Notes: generated by a model from the letters alone, not told the origin. 64,000 nt of DNA from Bosea beijingensis (GCF_030758975.1 NZ_CP132359.1:3924004-3988003), one strand, 5' to 3'; shown: positions 34,240-43,863, counted from the first letter of the stretch. Numbers and translations: made by a program.

Positions 34240-35541
34240 TCAGGCGACCTCTCGCACGACCCAATCGGCCAGGATCGTGCAGGCTGCCAGGAAATCGTCG
34301 ATCTCCATAGCTTCCAGCGGATTGTGGCTGCCATGCTCGTTGCGCACGAAGAGCATGGCGATCGGCACGCCGGCAGCGGCAAAGGCGGCGGAATCATGGG
34401 AAGCGGGGCTGCCCAGCGGCATCGTCGCGATGCCTTGCCGGTCGGCTGCGGCGCCGAGCCCCGCGACAATGGCCGGGTCGACCGGGCCGACCGCAGCATT
34501 GGCGCGGGTGCCGAGTTGGAAACTGACGCGCCGTTGCGCCTCGATCTCGCTTATGCCGGCCAGCATCCTGGCTTCGACGCGCTCCAGCACGGCAAGATCA
34601 TAGGCGCGCACATCAAGGCTGAAGGCGAAGCTGCCCGGCACCGTGGTCAGGCCATGGACGGCGGGATCGGTATGGAAGCGCCCGAGCGTGACCGCCATCG
34701 GGAAGCCGGCGTCTTCCTCCTCCTGCCAGAGCCGGTCGAGCATCACCGCGAATTCGGCACCGGCCATTGCGGCATCGCGACGGAAGCGGCGGGGCGTGCC
34801 GACATGGTCGTGCCGTCCGACGATGCGCGCATCGGGATAACGGAAATTGCCGGGCACACCGGTACAGATCGCGACCGGCAACTTCGATTCGACCAGGCTC
34901 GGCGCCTGCTCGATATGGACTTCGAGGAAGGCCCGGATCGTTGCGGGATCGAGATGGCGTTCGCGTCGGCGGATCGCTTCGGAGTTGCCGCCGCTGGCGT
35001 CGATGCTCGCGGCAAGGACGCGGCCGTCGTCGATGCGCTTCGCTTCGAGCGCGCCGTCCGGCAAGGTGCCGAGCGCAGAGCGGCTGCCGATATAGGAAAC
35101 CTGAAACCAGACGCTCTCCTCGGCCCGCACACCCATCGCCGTGACGTCGCAGCACGGCTGGACGCCCAGCGCGCGCAAGGTCTCGATGACGACGAGCCCG
35201 GCAACGACGCCGGCCGCACCGTCGAAATTGCCGCCATGCGGCACACTGTCGAGATGCGAGCCCATCAGGATGCGCGGCGCCGCGGCCTCGCGACCCGGCA
35301 AGGTGACATAGGTGTTGGCGGCGAAGTCGTGCGAGACGGCGAGCCCACGCGCCTTGCCGTGCTCCGCCAGCAGGCGGTGGCCGAAATCCTCACCCGCGCC
35401 GTAGGTGTCGCGGGTGATGCCAGGATTATCGCGGCTGCCGGCTGCCAGCCGGCCGAAGAGGCTCTCTACCCAATTGCGCTGGGCGGCGACGGCCGTGGCG
35501 ATCGCCGCGTCGGTGCGGAGCGTCCTGGCGGGTGCAGTCAT
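34240..35541 (-). CDS. Zn-dependent amidase/hydantoinase/carbamoylase (N-carbamoyl-L-amino acid hydrolase type)
   Basis: This is a 433-residue M20-clan enzyme. Metal-binding blocks are LMGSHLDSVPHGGNFDGAAG near residue 85 (key residues H and D), EESVWF near residue 125, and ASHDSAAFAAAGVPIAMLF near the end; FLEVHIEQAPSL is the conserved substrate-site helix. It cleaves N-carbamoyl amino acids (or allantoate) to amino acid, ammonia and CO2, completing the hydantoin route. The ATG at 35541 is preferred; the frame also has an ATG at 35619, and neither has a good Shine-Dalgarno sequence. It is the first gene of the hydantoin set, downstream of a LysR gene on the same strand. Confidence 0.9.
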   Translation of the reverse strand: MTAPARTLRTDAAIATAVAAQRNWVESLFGRLAAGSRDNPGITRDTYGAGEDFGHRLLAEHGKARGLAVSHDFAANTYVTLPGREAAAPRILMGSHLDSVPHGGNFDGAAGVVAGLVVIETLRALGVQPCCDVTAMGVRAEESVWFQVSYIGSRSALGTLPDGALEAKRIDDGRVLAASIDASGGNSEAIRRRERHLDPATIRAFLEVHIEQAPSLVESKLPVAICTGVPGNFRYPDARIVGRHDHVGTPRRFRRDAAMAGAEFAVMLDRLWQEEEDAGFPMAVTLGRFHTDPAVHGLTTVPGSFAFSLDVRAYDLAVLERVEARMLAGISEIEAQRRVSFQLGTRANAAVGPVDPAIVAGLGAAADRQGIATMPLGSPASHDSAAFAAAGVPIAMLFVRNEHGSHNPLEAMEIDDFLAACTILADWVVREVA

Positions 35542-35736
35542 TTCTGTCCGGTCGGGTGTCGGGCGCGGCCCGATCACGCACAGCTCCTGGCGGACGCGAT
35601 CGGGCTTGCTTGGTCTCATGATACGCGCTGCCGGAAGGCAGTCGGGTAACTCTGGGCCAGCCCGGGCGGCCGGACAATGGCGCCGTCTATGCGGATTTCC
35701 GGGGCGACATTCGCGGGCTGAATAGCGCAGCCCTCG

Positions 35737-36642
35737 TCAGCCTGAGCCGAGCTTGGCGGCGGTCTCCGCGGCGACGAGCCGGACCTCGCGCAGGAAGGCG
35801 TCGGCTGCGCGCGAGATCGGGCGCTTGCGCGAACGCACCGCGGAAGCGCGCACCTCCGAAGCCGGCGCGAAGGGGCGGATGGCGAGGTCGTAATGGCCGC
35901 TGAAGACCGGCGAAAGCGGATCGACCACGGCAACGCCGACGCCGCTTTCCGCCAGCACGCAAGCGGTGTTGCAGTAGCGAACCTCGACGGAGAACCGGTG
36001 GGGCACATCGGCCTGGGCGAAGGCCCGCCGAACGATCGTGCCCATGCGGGTGCCCTGTTCAAGGGCGATATAGGGCGCCTCGCGCAGATCCTCGGGGGTG
36101 ATCCTCACCTTGCCTGCAAGCGGATGCTCGGGCCGCATGACGCAGACCATGTCGCCGGCGAAGAAGGTCTCGGCGTCGAGCCCGCGATCGTCGTCCAGCC
36201 CCATGACGAAGCCGAGTTCGGCGGTTCCGTTCTCGACGCTCTCCAGCACATGCTCGAAGCGGCGGATGTCGAAGGAGATCCTGACCTTCGGCCGCTTGAC
36301 CAGGAAATTGCGCAACGCTGCCGGCAGCACGCCATAGCCCAAAGGCGGCGTCGCGATGATGCGGATATGGCCGGCGCGGTTCTCCTTGATGTCCTGCACC
36401 CTCGCCTCGAGGGCAGCGTGCAGGGTGAAGATCGGCTCGGACTCCTCGTAGAGCGTGCGTGCCTCGGCCGTGGGGAACAGACGGTTGTTGACGCGCTCGA
36501 ACAGCGGGAAGCCGACCTGGCTTTCGAGATGCTTGATCGCGTTGCTGACGGCCGGCTGCGACAGCCCCAGTTCCTGCGCGGCACGGACCGTCGTCTCGCA
36601 GCGGACGACGGCGCGCAGAAGCTCGATCTGGCGAAGGTTCAT
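35737..36642 (-). CDS. LysR family transcriptional regulator
   Basis: This is a 301-residue LysR protein. The wHTH is in residues 1-60 (LRQIELLRAVVRCETTVRAAQ, LSQPAVSNAIKHLESQVGFPLF), and the effector domain includes GHIRIIATPPLGYGVLPAALR, ELGFVMGLDDDRG and GVGVAVVDPLSPVF. The ATG at 36642 was chosen; the longer frame starts at 36669 inside a perfect inverted repeat. It is located between the hydantoin genes and the amidohydrolase-transport operon. A half-site identical to its own upstream palindrome occurs before the transport operon at 43864, so it is the best candidate regulator for that operon. Confidence 0.9.
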   Translation of the reverse strand: MNLRQIELLRAVVRCETTVRAAQELGLSQPAVSNAIKHLESQVGFPLFERVNNRLFPTAEARTLYEESEPIFTLHAALEARVQDIKENRAGHIRIIATPPLGYGVLPAALRNFLVKRPKVRISFDIRRFEHVLESVENGTAELGFVMGLDDDRGLDAETFFAGDMVCVMRPEHPLAGKVRITPEDLREAPYIALEQGTRMGTIVRRAFAQADVPHRFSVEVRYCNTACVLAESGVGVAVVDPLSPVFSGHYDLAIRPFAPASEVRASAVRSRKRPISRAADAFLREVRLVAAETAAKLGSG

Positions 36643-36651
36643 GACAGCATT

Positions 36652-36679
36652 CCGAATAGAGCAGGCCAACTCTATTCGG
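36652..36679. promoter_or_regulatory. Perfect inverted repeat upstream of LysR gene (autoregulatory operator)
   Basis: CCGAATAGAG (36652-36661) and CTCTATTCGG (36670-36679) are exact 10-base arms around an 8-base spacer, ten bases before the LysR start. Position and size suit a LysR-type operator. The right arm recurs exactly at 43864-43873. Confidence 0.65.
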
Positions 36680-36700
36680 TTAGCAAATCATAGGCCAGCC

Positions 36701-38131
36701 TCAGGCCCAGCGCAGGCTCGGCGGCGAGAGTTCGTCGACCGAGCGCCCGGCCCAGTCCAGCGAGGAGGCCTTTGCGAGCGCGCGGCGCTGCGCCTGTTCC
36801 AACCCGTCGGAGGCTGCGTGGTAGTCCATGGTCAGGACCTTGCCGTCGGCGACGACCTGTCTGCCCTGCACGAAGACATGGGAGACCGCGCGGTCAGCCG
36901 CGGCATTGACGAGGCTCTTCAACGGATCGCGTGTCGGGCGCATCATCGGATGGGTCAGGTCGACCATGACGAGATCGGCCTGAGCACCCTTCGCCAGCCG
37001 GCCGATATCGTCGCGGCCGAGCAGCTTGGCGCCGCCGAGCGTCGCGGCACGGAAGACCTGCCCGGTCGTCACGACCGCATGGCTCTCGCCGGTGATGCGG
37101 GCATAGACGCCGGCGTGGCGCAGTTCCTCCAGCATGTTGTGCGGGAAGGTGTCGGTGCCGATGCCGATATTGACGCCGGCCTTCAGGTAGCGGCCGAGAT
37201 CGCGCAGGGTGAAGCCGCGCCGGCCGAAGACGGTCGGGCAATGCGCGACCGAGGTGCCGGTCTCGGCGAGGCGTGCTAGATCGGTGCGGGTCGGCCAGCG
37301 CACCCAGGGGTGATCGTCGAGGAAGATCGCATGGGCGATCGAGGCGTTCGGCGCGAGGAAGCCGACCGAGTCCAGCCACTGGATCGGCGAGAGCCCGCTG
37401 CGGCGGACCATCTCGTGGAACTCGCTGATCGACTGGCCGGCATGGGTCTGGATCGGGATCTTGCGCTCGGCGGCGGCGGCGATCGAGGCGCGGAACAGCT
37501 CCTCCGTGCAGGTGTCGATCTGGGCCGGGCAGGCCATGCCGGAAAGCCTGCCGGATTCATGTGCGAGTGCGGCGTCGATGATCCTGAAGGCGTCTTCCAT
37601 TACCTTGCGGCCGGCGGCATCGTCGAGCTCGTACTCGACCTGATAGCCGTTGCGGGTGAACCAGCGGCCATTGCGGTACATCGGCGCCATCACCATACGC
37701 AGGCCGCTCGCCGCCGCGCGGTCGAGCCAGCCTTCGCTTGGGAAGGAGAGATCGACCAGCGTGGTCGTGCCGGACATCAGCAGCTCCGACCACGCGACAT
37801 GGTTGAGATGCGGGATGCCGTCGGCATCGGCGCGGAACAGCCAGAGGAACTCGTAGAGCGAGGAATTATAAAGTTTTGGCGTGCCGACCTCGTCGGTCAT
37901 GCCCTTGTTGCCGGGCTCGCTCGACGGGTGGGAGTGGATGTCGACAAGGCCGGGCATGACCATGAAGCCCCTGCCGTCGATCTCGCGCGTGACCGCGCCG
38001 GTGAAGCCCTCGCCGATATGCAGGATGCCTCTGGCGTCGAAGACGATATCGAGGTCGCGGCGATAGACATGGTCGTCGACGGCCGGATCATAGGCGATGA
38101 CGATGTCGGCATTGCGGATGCGGGTGGTCAT
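36701..38131 (-). CDS. Amidohydrolase family protein (cytosine deaminase / chlorohydrolase-like)
   Basis: This is a 476-residue metal-dependent amidohydrolase of the TrzN/AtzA/SsnA group. The first metal motif is GLVDIHSHPSSEPG near residue 60, then IQTHAGQSISEFHEM near residue 235 (third His), IAHAIFLDDHPW near residue 280 and GIGTDTFPHNMLEE with the conserved Asp near residue 325. These enzymes deaminate or dechlorinate ring or guanidine-like substrates. The ATG at 38131 is preferred; the ATG at 38155 has a better Shine-Dalgarno-like GGGGTG. It is the last gene of the minus-strand operon, separated from the deacetylase by a palindromic repeat. Confidence 0.85.
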   Translation of the reverse strand: MTTRIRNADIVIAYDPAVDDHVYRRDLDIVFDARGILHIGEGFTGAVTREIDGRGFMVMPGLVDIHSHPSSEPGNKGMTDEVGTPKLYNSSLYEFLWLFRADADGIPHLNHVAWSELLMSGTTTLVDLSFPSEGWLDRAAASGLRMVMAPMYRNGRWFTRNGYQVEYELDDAAGRKVMEDAFRIIDAALAHESGRLSGMACPAQIDTCTEELFRASIAAAAERKIPIQTHAGQSISEFHEMVRRSGLSPIQWLDSVGFLAPNASIAHAIFLDDHPWVRWPTRTDLARLAETGTSVAHCPTVFGRRGFTLRDLGRYLKAGVNIGIGTDTFPHNMLEELRHAGVYARITGESHAVVTTGQVFRAATLGGAKLLGRDDIGRLAKGAQADLVMVDLTHPMMRPTRDPLKSLVNAAADRAVSHVFVQGRQVVADGKVLTMDYHAASDGLEQAQRRALAKASSLDWAGRSVDELSPPSLRWA

Positions 38132-38190
38132 GGCGCGGTTGCTGGTCCTGCTCATCAAGGTCACCCCGGACAAGCCGCGTCAGCGGCGCT

Positions 38191-38235
38191 GATCCGGGAT
38201 CCATGCCTGAGCCGTTCCGGCATGGATCCCGGGTC
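38191..38235. repeat. Dispersed palindrome between two operon genes
   Basis: GATCCGGGATCCATGCC (38191-38207) and GGCATGGATCCCGGGTC (38219-38235) match at 16 of 17 positions around an 11-base loop, followed by CTTCGCTTCGCTCCGCCCGG. It fits the REP-like elements of Hyphomicrobiales and could attenuate transcription into the amidohydrolase gene. Confidence 0.65.
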
Positions 38236-38282
38236 TTCGCTTCGCTCCGCCCGGGATGACGACGGAGCGTGGATCGCCGGGC

Positions 38283-39155
38283 TCAGCCCGCCTTCTTCTC
38301 CTGCGCGATGAAATGCTCGGCGATCTGCTGGCCGGTCGCGATCCAGACGTCGCCGAACCCGCGGGCGCGGGCGAGGAACTCGCGCATGATGCCGATCCGC
38401 ATCGGCCGGCCGGAGACCTGCGGGTGCATCACCATCGAGACGAGGCCGCCCCATTCGCGGAGCTGGTCGAGCTCGTCGTTCCAGATCGAAAGCACATGCT
38501 CCTTCGGGAACATCGGGCGCGGGGAGAAGCGCTGCGACAGGCCGTAGAGCCAGTCGTCGAAATACATGTCCACCGGTAATTCGATCGGGCCTTTCGAGCC
38601 GTCGCGCAATTTGTGGCGATAGGGCCGGATGTCGTCGCGGAAAGACGAGGAATAGAGAATGCCCTTGTCGCGGAGATAGCCGAGCAATTCGTCGTAGTTC
38701 TCGCCCGAGGGGGCGCGGTAGCCGACCGGCGTGACGCCGAGGATGCGCTTGAAGATGTCGAGCGTCTTGTCGATCTCTTCCTTGTCGACGGCGAGGTCGC
38801 CGGGTTCCGGCCGCTTGTGCGAATAGCCGTGATGGCCGATCTCGTGCCCGTCCTTGGCGATGGCTTCGCACATCGCCGGATGCACCTCGACGACCCAGCC
38901 CGGAATGAAGAAGGTCGCCTTGATCTCCATGAGGCGGAGCTGCTCGAGGATCTTCGGCACGCCGACGCGCTGCTCGTAGCCGCCATGGGAAAGGGTCACC
39001 AGCCGGTCGGTGTTCTTCGCATCGTAGTTCAGCCAGGCGGTCTCGGCATCGACGTCGAAGGCCGGGAAGACCGCGCTGCGATAGCCCTCCGGCCAGGGAT
39101 AGTCCGGCGCGGGGTCGGCGAGATTGGCGACGCGATGAGGGAAGTCGGTCAGCAT
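38283..39155 (-). CDS. Polysaccharide deacetylase (NodB) family hydrolase, PuuE-like
   Basis: This is a 290-residue NodB-fold protein without signal peptide. Motif 1 is AVFPAFDVDAET near residue 30 (metal/catalytic Asp), motif 2 is HEIGHHGYSH near residue 105 with two metal His, motif 3 is GYRAPSGENYDELL near residue 145, and the late MVMHPQVSGRPMR supplies the final His. Cytoplasmic members of this shape include PuuE-type allantoinases and other imidase/amidase enzymes instead of sugar deacetylases. Neighbouring amidohydrolase and hydantoin genes favour a cyclic amide or ureide substrate. Confidence 0.88.
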   Translation of the reverse strand: MLTDFPHRVANLADPAPDYPWPEGYRSAVFPAFDVDAETAWLNYDAKNTDRLVTLSHGGYEQRVGVPKILEQLRLMEIKATFFIPGWVVEVHPAMCEAIAKDGHEIGHHGYSHKRPEPGDLAVDKEEIDKTLDIFKRILGVTPVGYRAPSGENYDELLGYLRDKGILYSSSFRDDIRPYRHKLRDGSKGPIELPVDMYFDDWLYGLSQRFSPRPMFPKEHVLSIWNDELDQLREWGGLVSMVMHPQVSGRPMRIGIMREFLARARGFGDVWIATGQQIAEHFIAQEKKAG

Positions 39156-39225
39156 GAGGGTCGTCTTTCGAGAGGAGCGCCCCTGCCGGATGGCCGGGGC
39201 GCGACGGATGCGGATTATGACGTGA

Positions 39226-40068
39226 TCAGTTCTTGGCTTCGCCGTTGATCATCAGCTTGTCGACCTTGGCCTCGCCGAGCTCCCATTTCTTCAGCACGGC
39301 GGCATAGGTGCCGTCAGCCAGCATGGTGGCGAAAGCCTTGGCGACGGCGTCGCGCAATTCGGTGTCCTTCTTGGCGAAGGCGAGACCCTGATAGACGGTG
39401 GTGAAGGGCGTGCCGAGGATGGCGTAGACGCCGGGCTCCTGGCCCATCAGATAGGGCAAGGTCTCGCTGCCTTGCACCGCGGCGTCGAGGCGCTTCTGGC
39501 GCAATTGCGTGCGGGCGTCGGCCGAGCCTTCGGTGCCGACGATCTGCATGGCCGGCTTGCCCTTGGCCTCGCAGTTCTCCTTGCTCCAGGTTTCCATCTC
39601 CTTCGGGAAGGAGGTGCGGCGGCTGGCCCCGACCTTCTTGCCGCAAAGCGCGGCGAGATCCTTGAACTCGTCCTTGCGGTCGGCATTGGTGTAGAACTGT
39701 GCGCCCGAGGCGAGATAATCGACGAAATCGAGCGTTTCGCGCCGGCTCGGCAGGTCACTCATCCCCGACAGGATCATGTCGACGCGGCCGGTGGTCAGCG
39801 CCGGGATCATGCCCTCGAAGCTGATCTCCTCCCATTTGATGGTGATGCCGAGCTTCTGGGCCAGTGCATTGCCGAGATCGATGTCGAGGCCGGTCAGCGT
39901 GCCGGTCTTGGGATCCTTGAACTCGAGCGGTGGGTAATTCGGCACATTGGCGACGGAGAGCGTCTTCTTCTCCAGGATGCGCGCCGGCAGGCTCTGGGCC
40001 TGGGCGAAACCGGTGGCGGCACAGAGCGCGATGGCCGTGAGGCCGAGCAGGACGGTCTTCTTGGACAT
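39226..40068 (-). CDS. Family 3 ABC transporter substrate-binding protein
   Basis: This is a 280-residue periplasmic protein with a signal peptide (MSKKTVLLGLTAIALCAA, cleavage near FAQAQ). SBP-3 landmarks are LSVANVPNYPPLEFKDPKTG, GLDIDLGNALAQKLGITIKW and ILSGMSDLPSRRETLDFVDY. It is paralogous to the binding protein at 42852-43721, sharing the SDLPSRRE-FVDYLA segment. AAGGGGA precedes the ATG at 40068. It lies 17 bases after the ATPase gene. Confidence 0.93.
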   Translation of the reverse strand: MSKKTVLLGLTAIALCAATGFAQAQSLPARILEKKTLSVANVPNYPPLEFKDPKTGTLTGLDIDLGNALAQKLGITIKWEEISFEGMIPALTTGRVDMILSGMSDLPSRRETLDFVDYLASGAQFYTNADRKDEFKDLAALCGKKVGASRRTSFPKEMETWSKENCEAKGKPAMQIVGTEGSADARTQLRQKRLDAAVQGSETLPYLMGQEPGVYAILGTPFTTVYQGLAFAKKDTELRDAVAKAFATMLADGTYAAVLKKWELGEAKVDKLMINGEAKN

Positions 40069-40085
40069 GGTGTTCCCCTTCTTGG

Positions 40086-40904
40086 TCAATGACGGACGGC
40101 GTTGATGAAGGCGCGGGTGCGCGCCTCCGTGGGATCGGTCAGCACGGTGCGCGGATCGCCGAGCTCGACGATCTGGCCCTGGTCCATGAAGGCGACGCGA
40201 TGGCCGACGTCACGCGCGAAGCCGAGCTCGTGGGTGACGCAGATCATGGTCATGCCGGTCTCGGCGAGGTCGCGCATGACCTTGAGCACCTCGGAGACCA
40301 GTTCCGGATCGAGCGCCGAGGTCGGCTCGTCGAAGAGCAGCAGTTCGGGCCGCATCGCGAGCGAGCGGGCGATGGCGACGCGCTGCTGCTGGCCGCCGGA
40401 AAGCTGCGAGGGATAGGCATCGCGCTTGTCGGCGAGGCCGACCCGCTCCAGCAGGGCGAGCGCCCGCTTCGTCGCCTCCGCGGCCGGCTCCCGCAGCACC
40501 TGCACCGGTCCCTCGATGATGTTCTGCAGGGCGGTGAGATGCGGGAACAGGTTGAAGCGCTGGAAGACCATGCCGATCGAGCGGCGCTGGCGGGCGATGG
40601 CCTTGTCGTCCAGTTCGTAGAGCTTGTTGCCCTCGCGGTGATAGCCGACGCGCTCGCCGGAGACCCAGAGCGCGCCGCCATCGATGCGCTCGAGCTGGTT
40701 GATGCAGCGCAGGAAGGTGCTCTTGCCCGAGCCGGAGGGGCCGATGATGCAGAGCACCTCGCCCTTGGGGACGGCGATGTCGATGCCCTTCAGCACCTTG
40801 AGCGGGCCGAACTGTTTCTCGACCCTCTCGGCAAGAACGAGCGGGGCGCCGGCGGCGAGATGATCCGGATCGGTCGTGCGGACCTGAGGCAGGGTGTCGG
40901 TCAT
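40086..40904 (-). CDS. Amino acid ABC transporter ATP-binding protein
   Basis: This is a 272-residue GlnQ/HisP-type ATPase with a 20-residue N-terminal extension. Walker A is GPSGSGKST near residue 59, Q-loop [11 protein letters not shown], signature LSGGQQQR, Walker [15 protein letters not shown], switch His in VTHELGFA. It energises the single permease encoded 10 bases upstream, with which it would form a homodimeric transporter core. Confidence 0.95.
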   Translation of the reverse strand: MTDTLPQVRTTDPDHLAAGAPLVLAERVEKQFGPLKVLKGIDIAVPKGEVLCIIGPSGSGKSTFLRCINQLERIDGGALWVSGERVGYHREGNKLYELDDKAIARQRRSIGMVFQRFNLFPHLTALQNIIEGPVQVLREPAAEATKRALALLERVGLADKRDAYPSQLSGGQQQRVAIARSLAMRPELLLFDEPTSALDPELVSEVLKVMRDLAETGMTMICVTHELGFARDVGHRVAFMDQGQIVELGDPRTVLTDPTEARTRAFINAVRH

Positions 40905-40914
40905 GGCCTGCTCC

Positions 40915-41748
40915 TCAGCGCTGCGCCGGCGCGGCGACGCCGCGGGCGTAATAGGCCTCGATCCGACCCTGGATCAGGCTGAGCACGGTGACGACCACCA
41001 GGTACCAGATCGCCGCCACGATCAGCAGCTCGATGACCCGCGAATTGGCGTAGTAGATGTTCTGCGCGCTATGCAGGATCTCGGCGAACTGGATGACGCT
41101 CGCCAGCGATGTCAGCTTCACCATGCCGATGAACTCGTTGCCGATCGGCGGCACGATCACGCGCATCGCCTGCGGCATGATGATCCGTCGCAGGAGCTGG
41201 AGCCGCGTCATGCCCAGCGTCTGCGCCGCCTCGTACTGGCCGTTGTCGACCGATAACAGGCCGGCGCGCACCACTTCCGCGGTGAAGGCGCCCTGCTGGA
41301 TGCCGAGCCCGAGCAAAGCCGCGACGAAGGGCGTCATCACGTCGACGGTCTTGAACGCGAACAGGCCGGGGATGCCGAGCGTCGGGAAGACCAGCGCGAG
41401 GTTGAACCAGAGCAGCAATTGCAGCAGCGCCGGCACGGCCCGGAAGAACCAGATATAGCCGATCGCCGTGTTCGAGAGCACGGGATTGGCCGAGAGTCGC
41501 ATCACCGCGAAGACGACGCCGAGCGTGATGCCCAGCACCATCGCCAGGATCGCCATGACGATGGTGTTGACGAGGCCGGTCAGGATCGCCGGCACGGTCA
41601 GGAATTCGGCGACATAGTCCCACTCGATCTGGCCGACGGCGAAGGCGCGTACGACCGCGGCGAGCGCGATGCAGACCACGCCTGCGCCGATGATCCGCCC
41701 GAAATGCCGGCGCGGGACGATGATGAGGTGTTCGGTTTCAGCGGTCAT
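40915..41748 (-). CDS. Amino acid ABC transporter permease
   Basis: This is a 277-residue inner membrane protein. It has one N-terminal hydrophobic segment ([20 protein letters not shown]), a periplasmic stretch and a five-helix His/Glu/Gln permease domain with [21 protein letters not shown] and the EAA loop [21 protein letters not shown]. The ATG at 41748 follows GAGG. Only one permease gene is present for two binding proteins. Confidence 0.93.
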   Translation of the reverse strand: MTAETEHLIIVPRRHFGRIIGAGVVCIALAAVVRAFAVGQIEWDYVAEFLTVPAILTGLVNTIVMAILAMVLGITLGVVFAVMRLSANPVLSNTAIGYIWFFRAVPALLQLLLWFNLALVFPTLGIPGLFAFKTVDVMTPFVAALLGLGIQQGAFTAEVVRAGLLSVDNGQYEAAQTLGMTRLQLLRRIIMPQAMRVIVPPIGNEFIGMVKLTSLASVIQFAEILHSAQNIYYANSRVIELLIVAAIWYLVVVTVLSLIQGRIEAYYARGVAAPAQR

Positions 41749-41826
41749 CTGGCCTCGATGGCTTGAGGTCGTCGGTGATAGGCGGTGGGTAAGCAAAAGA
41801 CTTGCCGCCGGAGATTTGCCGCCGGC

Positions 41827-42852
41827 TCAGGCGGACTCCGGCGCGAGCAGCAGGATCTTTCCGACATGGCTGCCGCTTTCCATGTAGCGATGGGCGGCGG
41901 CGGCCTCCGCCAGCGGAAAGCTGCGATCGATGACGGGGCGGATGCAGCCAGCGGCGACATGCGGCCAGAGGTCACGCAGAACCCCGGCGACGATCCGCGC
42001 CTTGGCGGCGGGCGGCCGATCGCGCAGCGAGGTCGTGAACAGCGCCGCACGCTTGCGCATCATCGCGCCGAGATTGATCTCGGCGTCGCGTCCGCCCTGC
42101 AGGCCGATCATTGCGATGCGGCCGTCGAAGGCGAGCGCCGCGACGTTCCGGCCGAGATAGGCGGCGCCCATATTGTCGAGGATGACGTCGGCGCCGCGTC
42201 CGCCGGTCTCGGCCTCGATCACCGCGACGAAATCCTCGTCCGTATAGGAGATCGCCCGGTCGGCGCCGAAATCGCGGCAGCGACCCAGCTTTTCGGCGCT
42301 GCCGGCCGTGGCGAAGACGCGGGCGCCGATCGCCCTGGCCGCCTGGATGGCGAAGGAGCCGATGCCGCCGGCGCCGCCGTGGACGAGCAGGCTCTCGCCG
42401 GCCTGGAGGGCGCCGAGGTCGAGCACATTCGACCAGACGGTGCAGGCCGCCTCGGGCAAGGCTGCTGCCTCGACGAGGTCGATACCGGTCGGGATCGGGA
42501 GGACCTGCGCTGCGGGCGAAGCAACGAAGCTGGCATAGGCCCCGCTCGACACCAGGGCGCAGGCGGGATCGCCGACGCGCCAGCCGGACACGCCGGCCCC
42601 GACCTCCGCGATGACGCCCGAGCATTCATAGCCGATGATCCGCGGCAGGCTCTGCTCGATGCCGTAGGTGCCGCGCCGCTGCAGCAGGTCGGCATAGTTC
42701 AGCGCAGCGGCATGGACGCGCAGCACGATCTCGCCCGGCCCGGCGCGCGGGGCCGGGACGTCGCCCCAGACCAGCGCCTCCGGCCCGCCGAATTGCGCGA
42801 GCATCACGGCCTTCATCTGCTTGCTGTCCGCGCCGACCTCCTGGACCAGCAT
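41827..42852 (-). CDS. NADPH:quinone oxidoreductase family (zinc-free MDR) protein
   Basis: This is a 341-residue medium-chain reductase of the zeta-crystallin/PIG3 type. N-terminal GroES-like domain: MKAVMLAQFGGPEALVWG, LNYADLLQRRGTYG, GYECSGVIAEVG. Rossmann domain: LLVHGGAGGIGSFAIQAARA and FGADRAISYTDEDF, then GGRGADVILDNMGAAYLGRN. Structural-zinc cysteines are missing, as usual for this subfamily. It reduces quinones or enones with NADPH. The ATG at 42852 overlaps the stop of the binding-protein gene (ATGA); the ATG at 42816 matches the usual family start. Its role in a transport operon is unclear. Confidence 0.88.
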   Translation of the reverse strand: MLVQEVGADSKQMKAVMLAQFGGPEALVWGDVPAPRAGPGEIVLRVHAAALNYADLLQRRGTYGIEQSLPRIIGYECSGVIAEVGAGVSGWRVGDPACALVSSGAYASFVASPAAQVLPIPTGIDLVEAAALPEAACTVWSNVLDLGALQAGESLLVHGGAGGIGSFAIQAARAIGARVFATAGSAEKLGRCRDFGADRAISYTDEDFVAVIEAETGGRGADVILDNMGAAYLGRNVAALAFDGRIAMIGLQGGRDAEINLGAMMRKRAALFTTSLRDRPPAAKARIVAGVLRDLWPHVAAGCIRPVIDRSFPLAEAAAAHRYMESGSHVGKILLLAPESA

Positions 42853-43721
42853 CACTGGCCGGCGTCGATGGTCGGCTCGGGAAGGCTCTGCCGTTCGAGG
42901 CCGAATTTCTTCAGCGCCTGCTGATAGCCGCCATTCTTCATCACCGCCGCGGTCGCCTTGGCGGCGGCGTCGCGCAATTCGGCGTTCTTCTTGTCGAAGG
43001 CGAGGCCGAACAGGGTCTTGTTTAAGGGCTCGCCGACTAAGGCGTAGGTATTGGGCTCGTCGGCCATCAGATAGGCGACATACTCTGGCCCGAGCACGGC
43101 TGCGTCGAGTCGGCCCTGCTTCAGTTCGAGCCGGGTCGCGGTCGCGCCGGCCGTACCGTTCACCGTGATCGCGGGCTTGCCGGCCCCGGCGCAGTTCTTC
43201 TCGCTCCAGGCCGCCGTCACCGGCATGTAGCTCGTGGTGCGGGGCGCGCCGACCGTCTTGCCGCAGAGATCGGCATTGCTCTTCAGTTCGCCAGCCTTGG
43301 CCGCCAGGGCGAAGGGCTGCGCACCGGTCGCGAGATAGTCGACGAAGGTCAGCTTCTCGCGGCGGGACGGCAGGTCGCTGATCGCGGTGCCGATCATGTC
43401 GATGCGGCCGGTCGTCAACGAGGTCATGAGCTGTTCGAAGCTCATCTCCTCCCACTTCACGGAGATGCCGAGTTCCCGAGCGATGGCATTGACGAGCTCG
43501 ACATTGAAGCCGGCGCGCTCATTGGTCTTCGGGTCCTTGAAGGCCATCGGCGGATAGGTGGTCTCGATGCCGACGACTATCTGTCCGGCCGACTTGACCG
43601 CGGCCGGCAGCGGGATGGCGCCTTGCTGGGCAGAGGCAGGCGTCGTGGCAGCGAACGCGAACGACAGGGTGAAGGCGGCGGCGGAAAGGCAGCGTCCGGC
43701 CGAAAAATGAGCGGTCATCAT
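42852..43721 (-). CDS. Family 3 ABC transporter substrate-binding protein
   Basis: This is a 289-residue periplasmic protein with a signal peptide over about residues 1-31 (core SAAAFTLSFAFAATTPASA). SBP-3 features are IVVGIETTYPPMAFKDPKTN, FNVELVNAIARELGISVKW and ISDLPSRREKLTFVDYLATG. It is the first gene of the minus-strand operon, with GGGGAACC before the double ATG. It closely parallels the product of 39226-40068, so one permease/ATPase pair probably serves two related ligands. Confidence 0.93.
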   Translation of the reverse strand: MMTAHFSAGRCLSAAAFTLSFAFAATTPASAQQGAIPLPAAVKSAGQIVVGIETTYPPMAFKDPKTNERAGFNVELVNAIARELGISVKWEEMSFEQLMTSLTTGRIDMIGTAISDLPSRREKLTFVDYLATGAQPFALAAKAGELKSNADLCGKTVGAPRTTSYMPVTAAWSEKNCAGAGKPAITVNGTAGATATRLELKQGRLDAAVLGPEYVAYLMADEPNTYALVGEPLNKTLFGLAFDKKNAELRDAAAKATAAVMKNGGYQQALKKFGLERQSLPEPTIDAGQ

Positions 43722-43863
43722 GGTTCCCCGTTTTGCCGACCGGCGAGAGCGCGGGACCCGAGGGGTCGCGCAGGTTCGACAGCCGAGCGCCTTTTGACGC
43801 TGCGGCGATCTTAGCGGGCATGCCCGGGAACGGAGCGGCCGCGCGCTATGATATATTTCCGTC

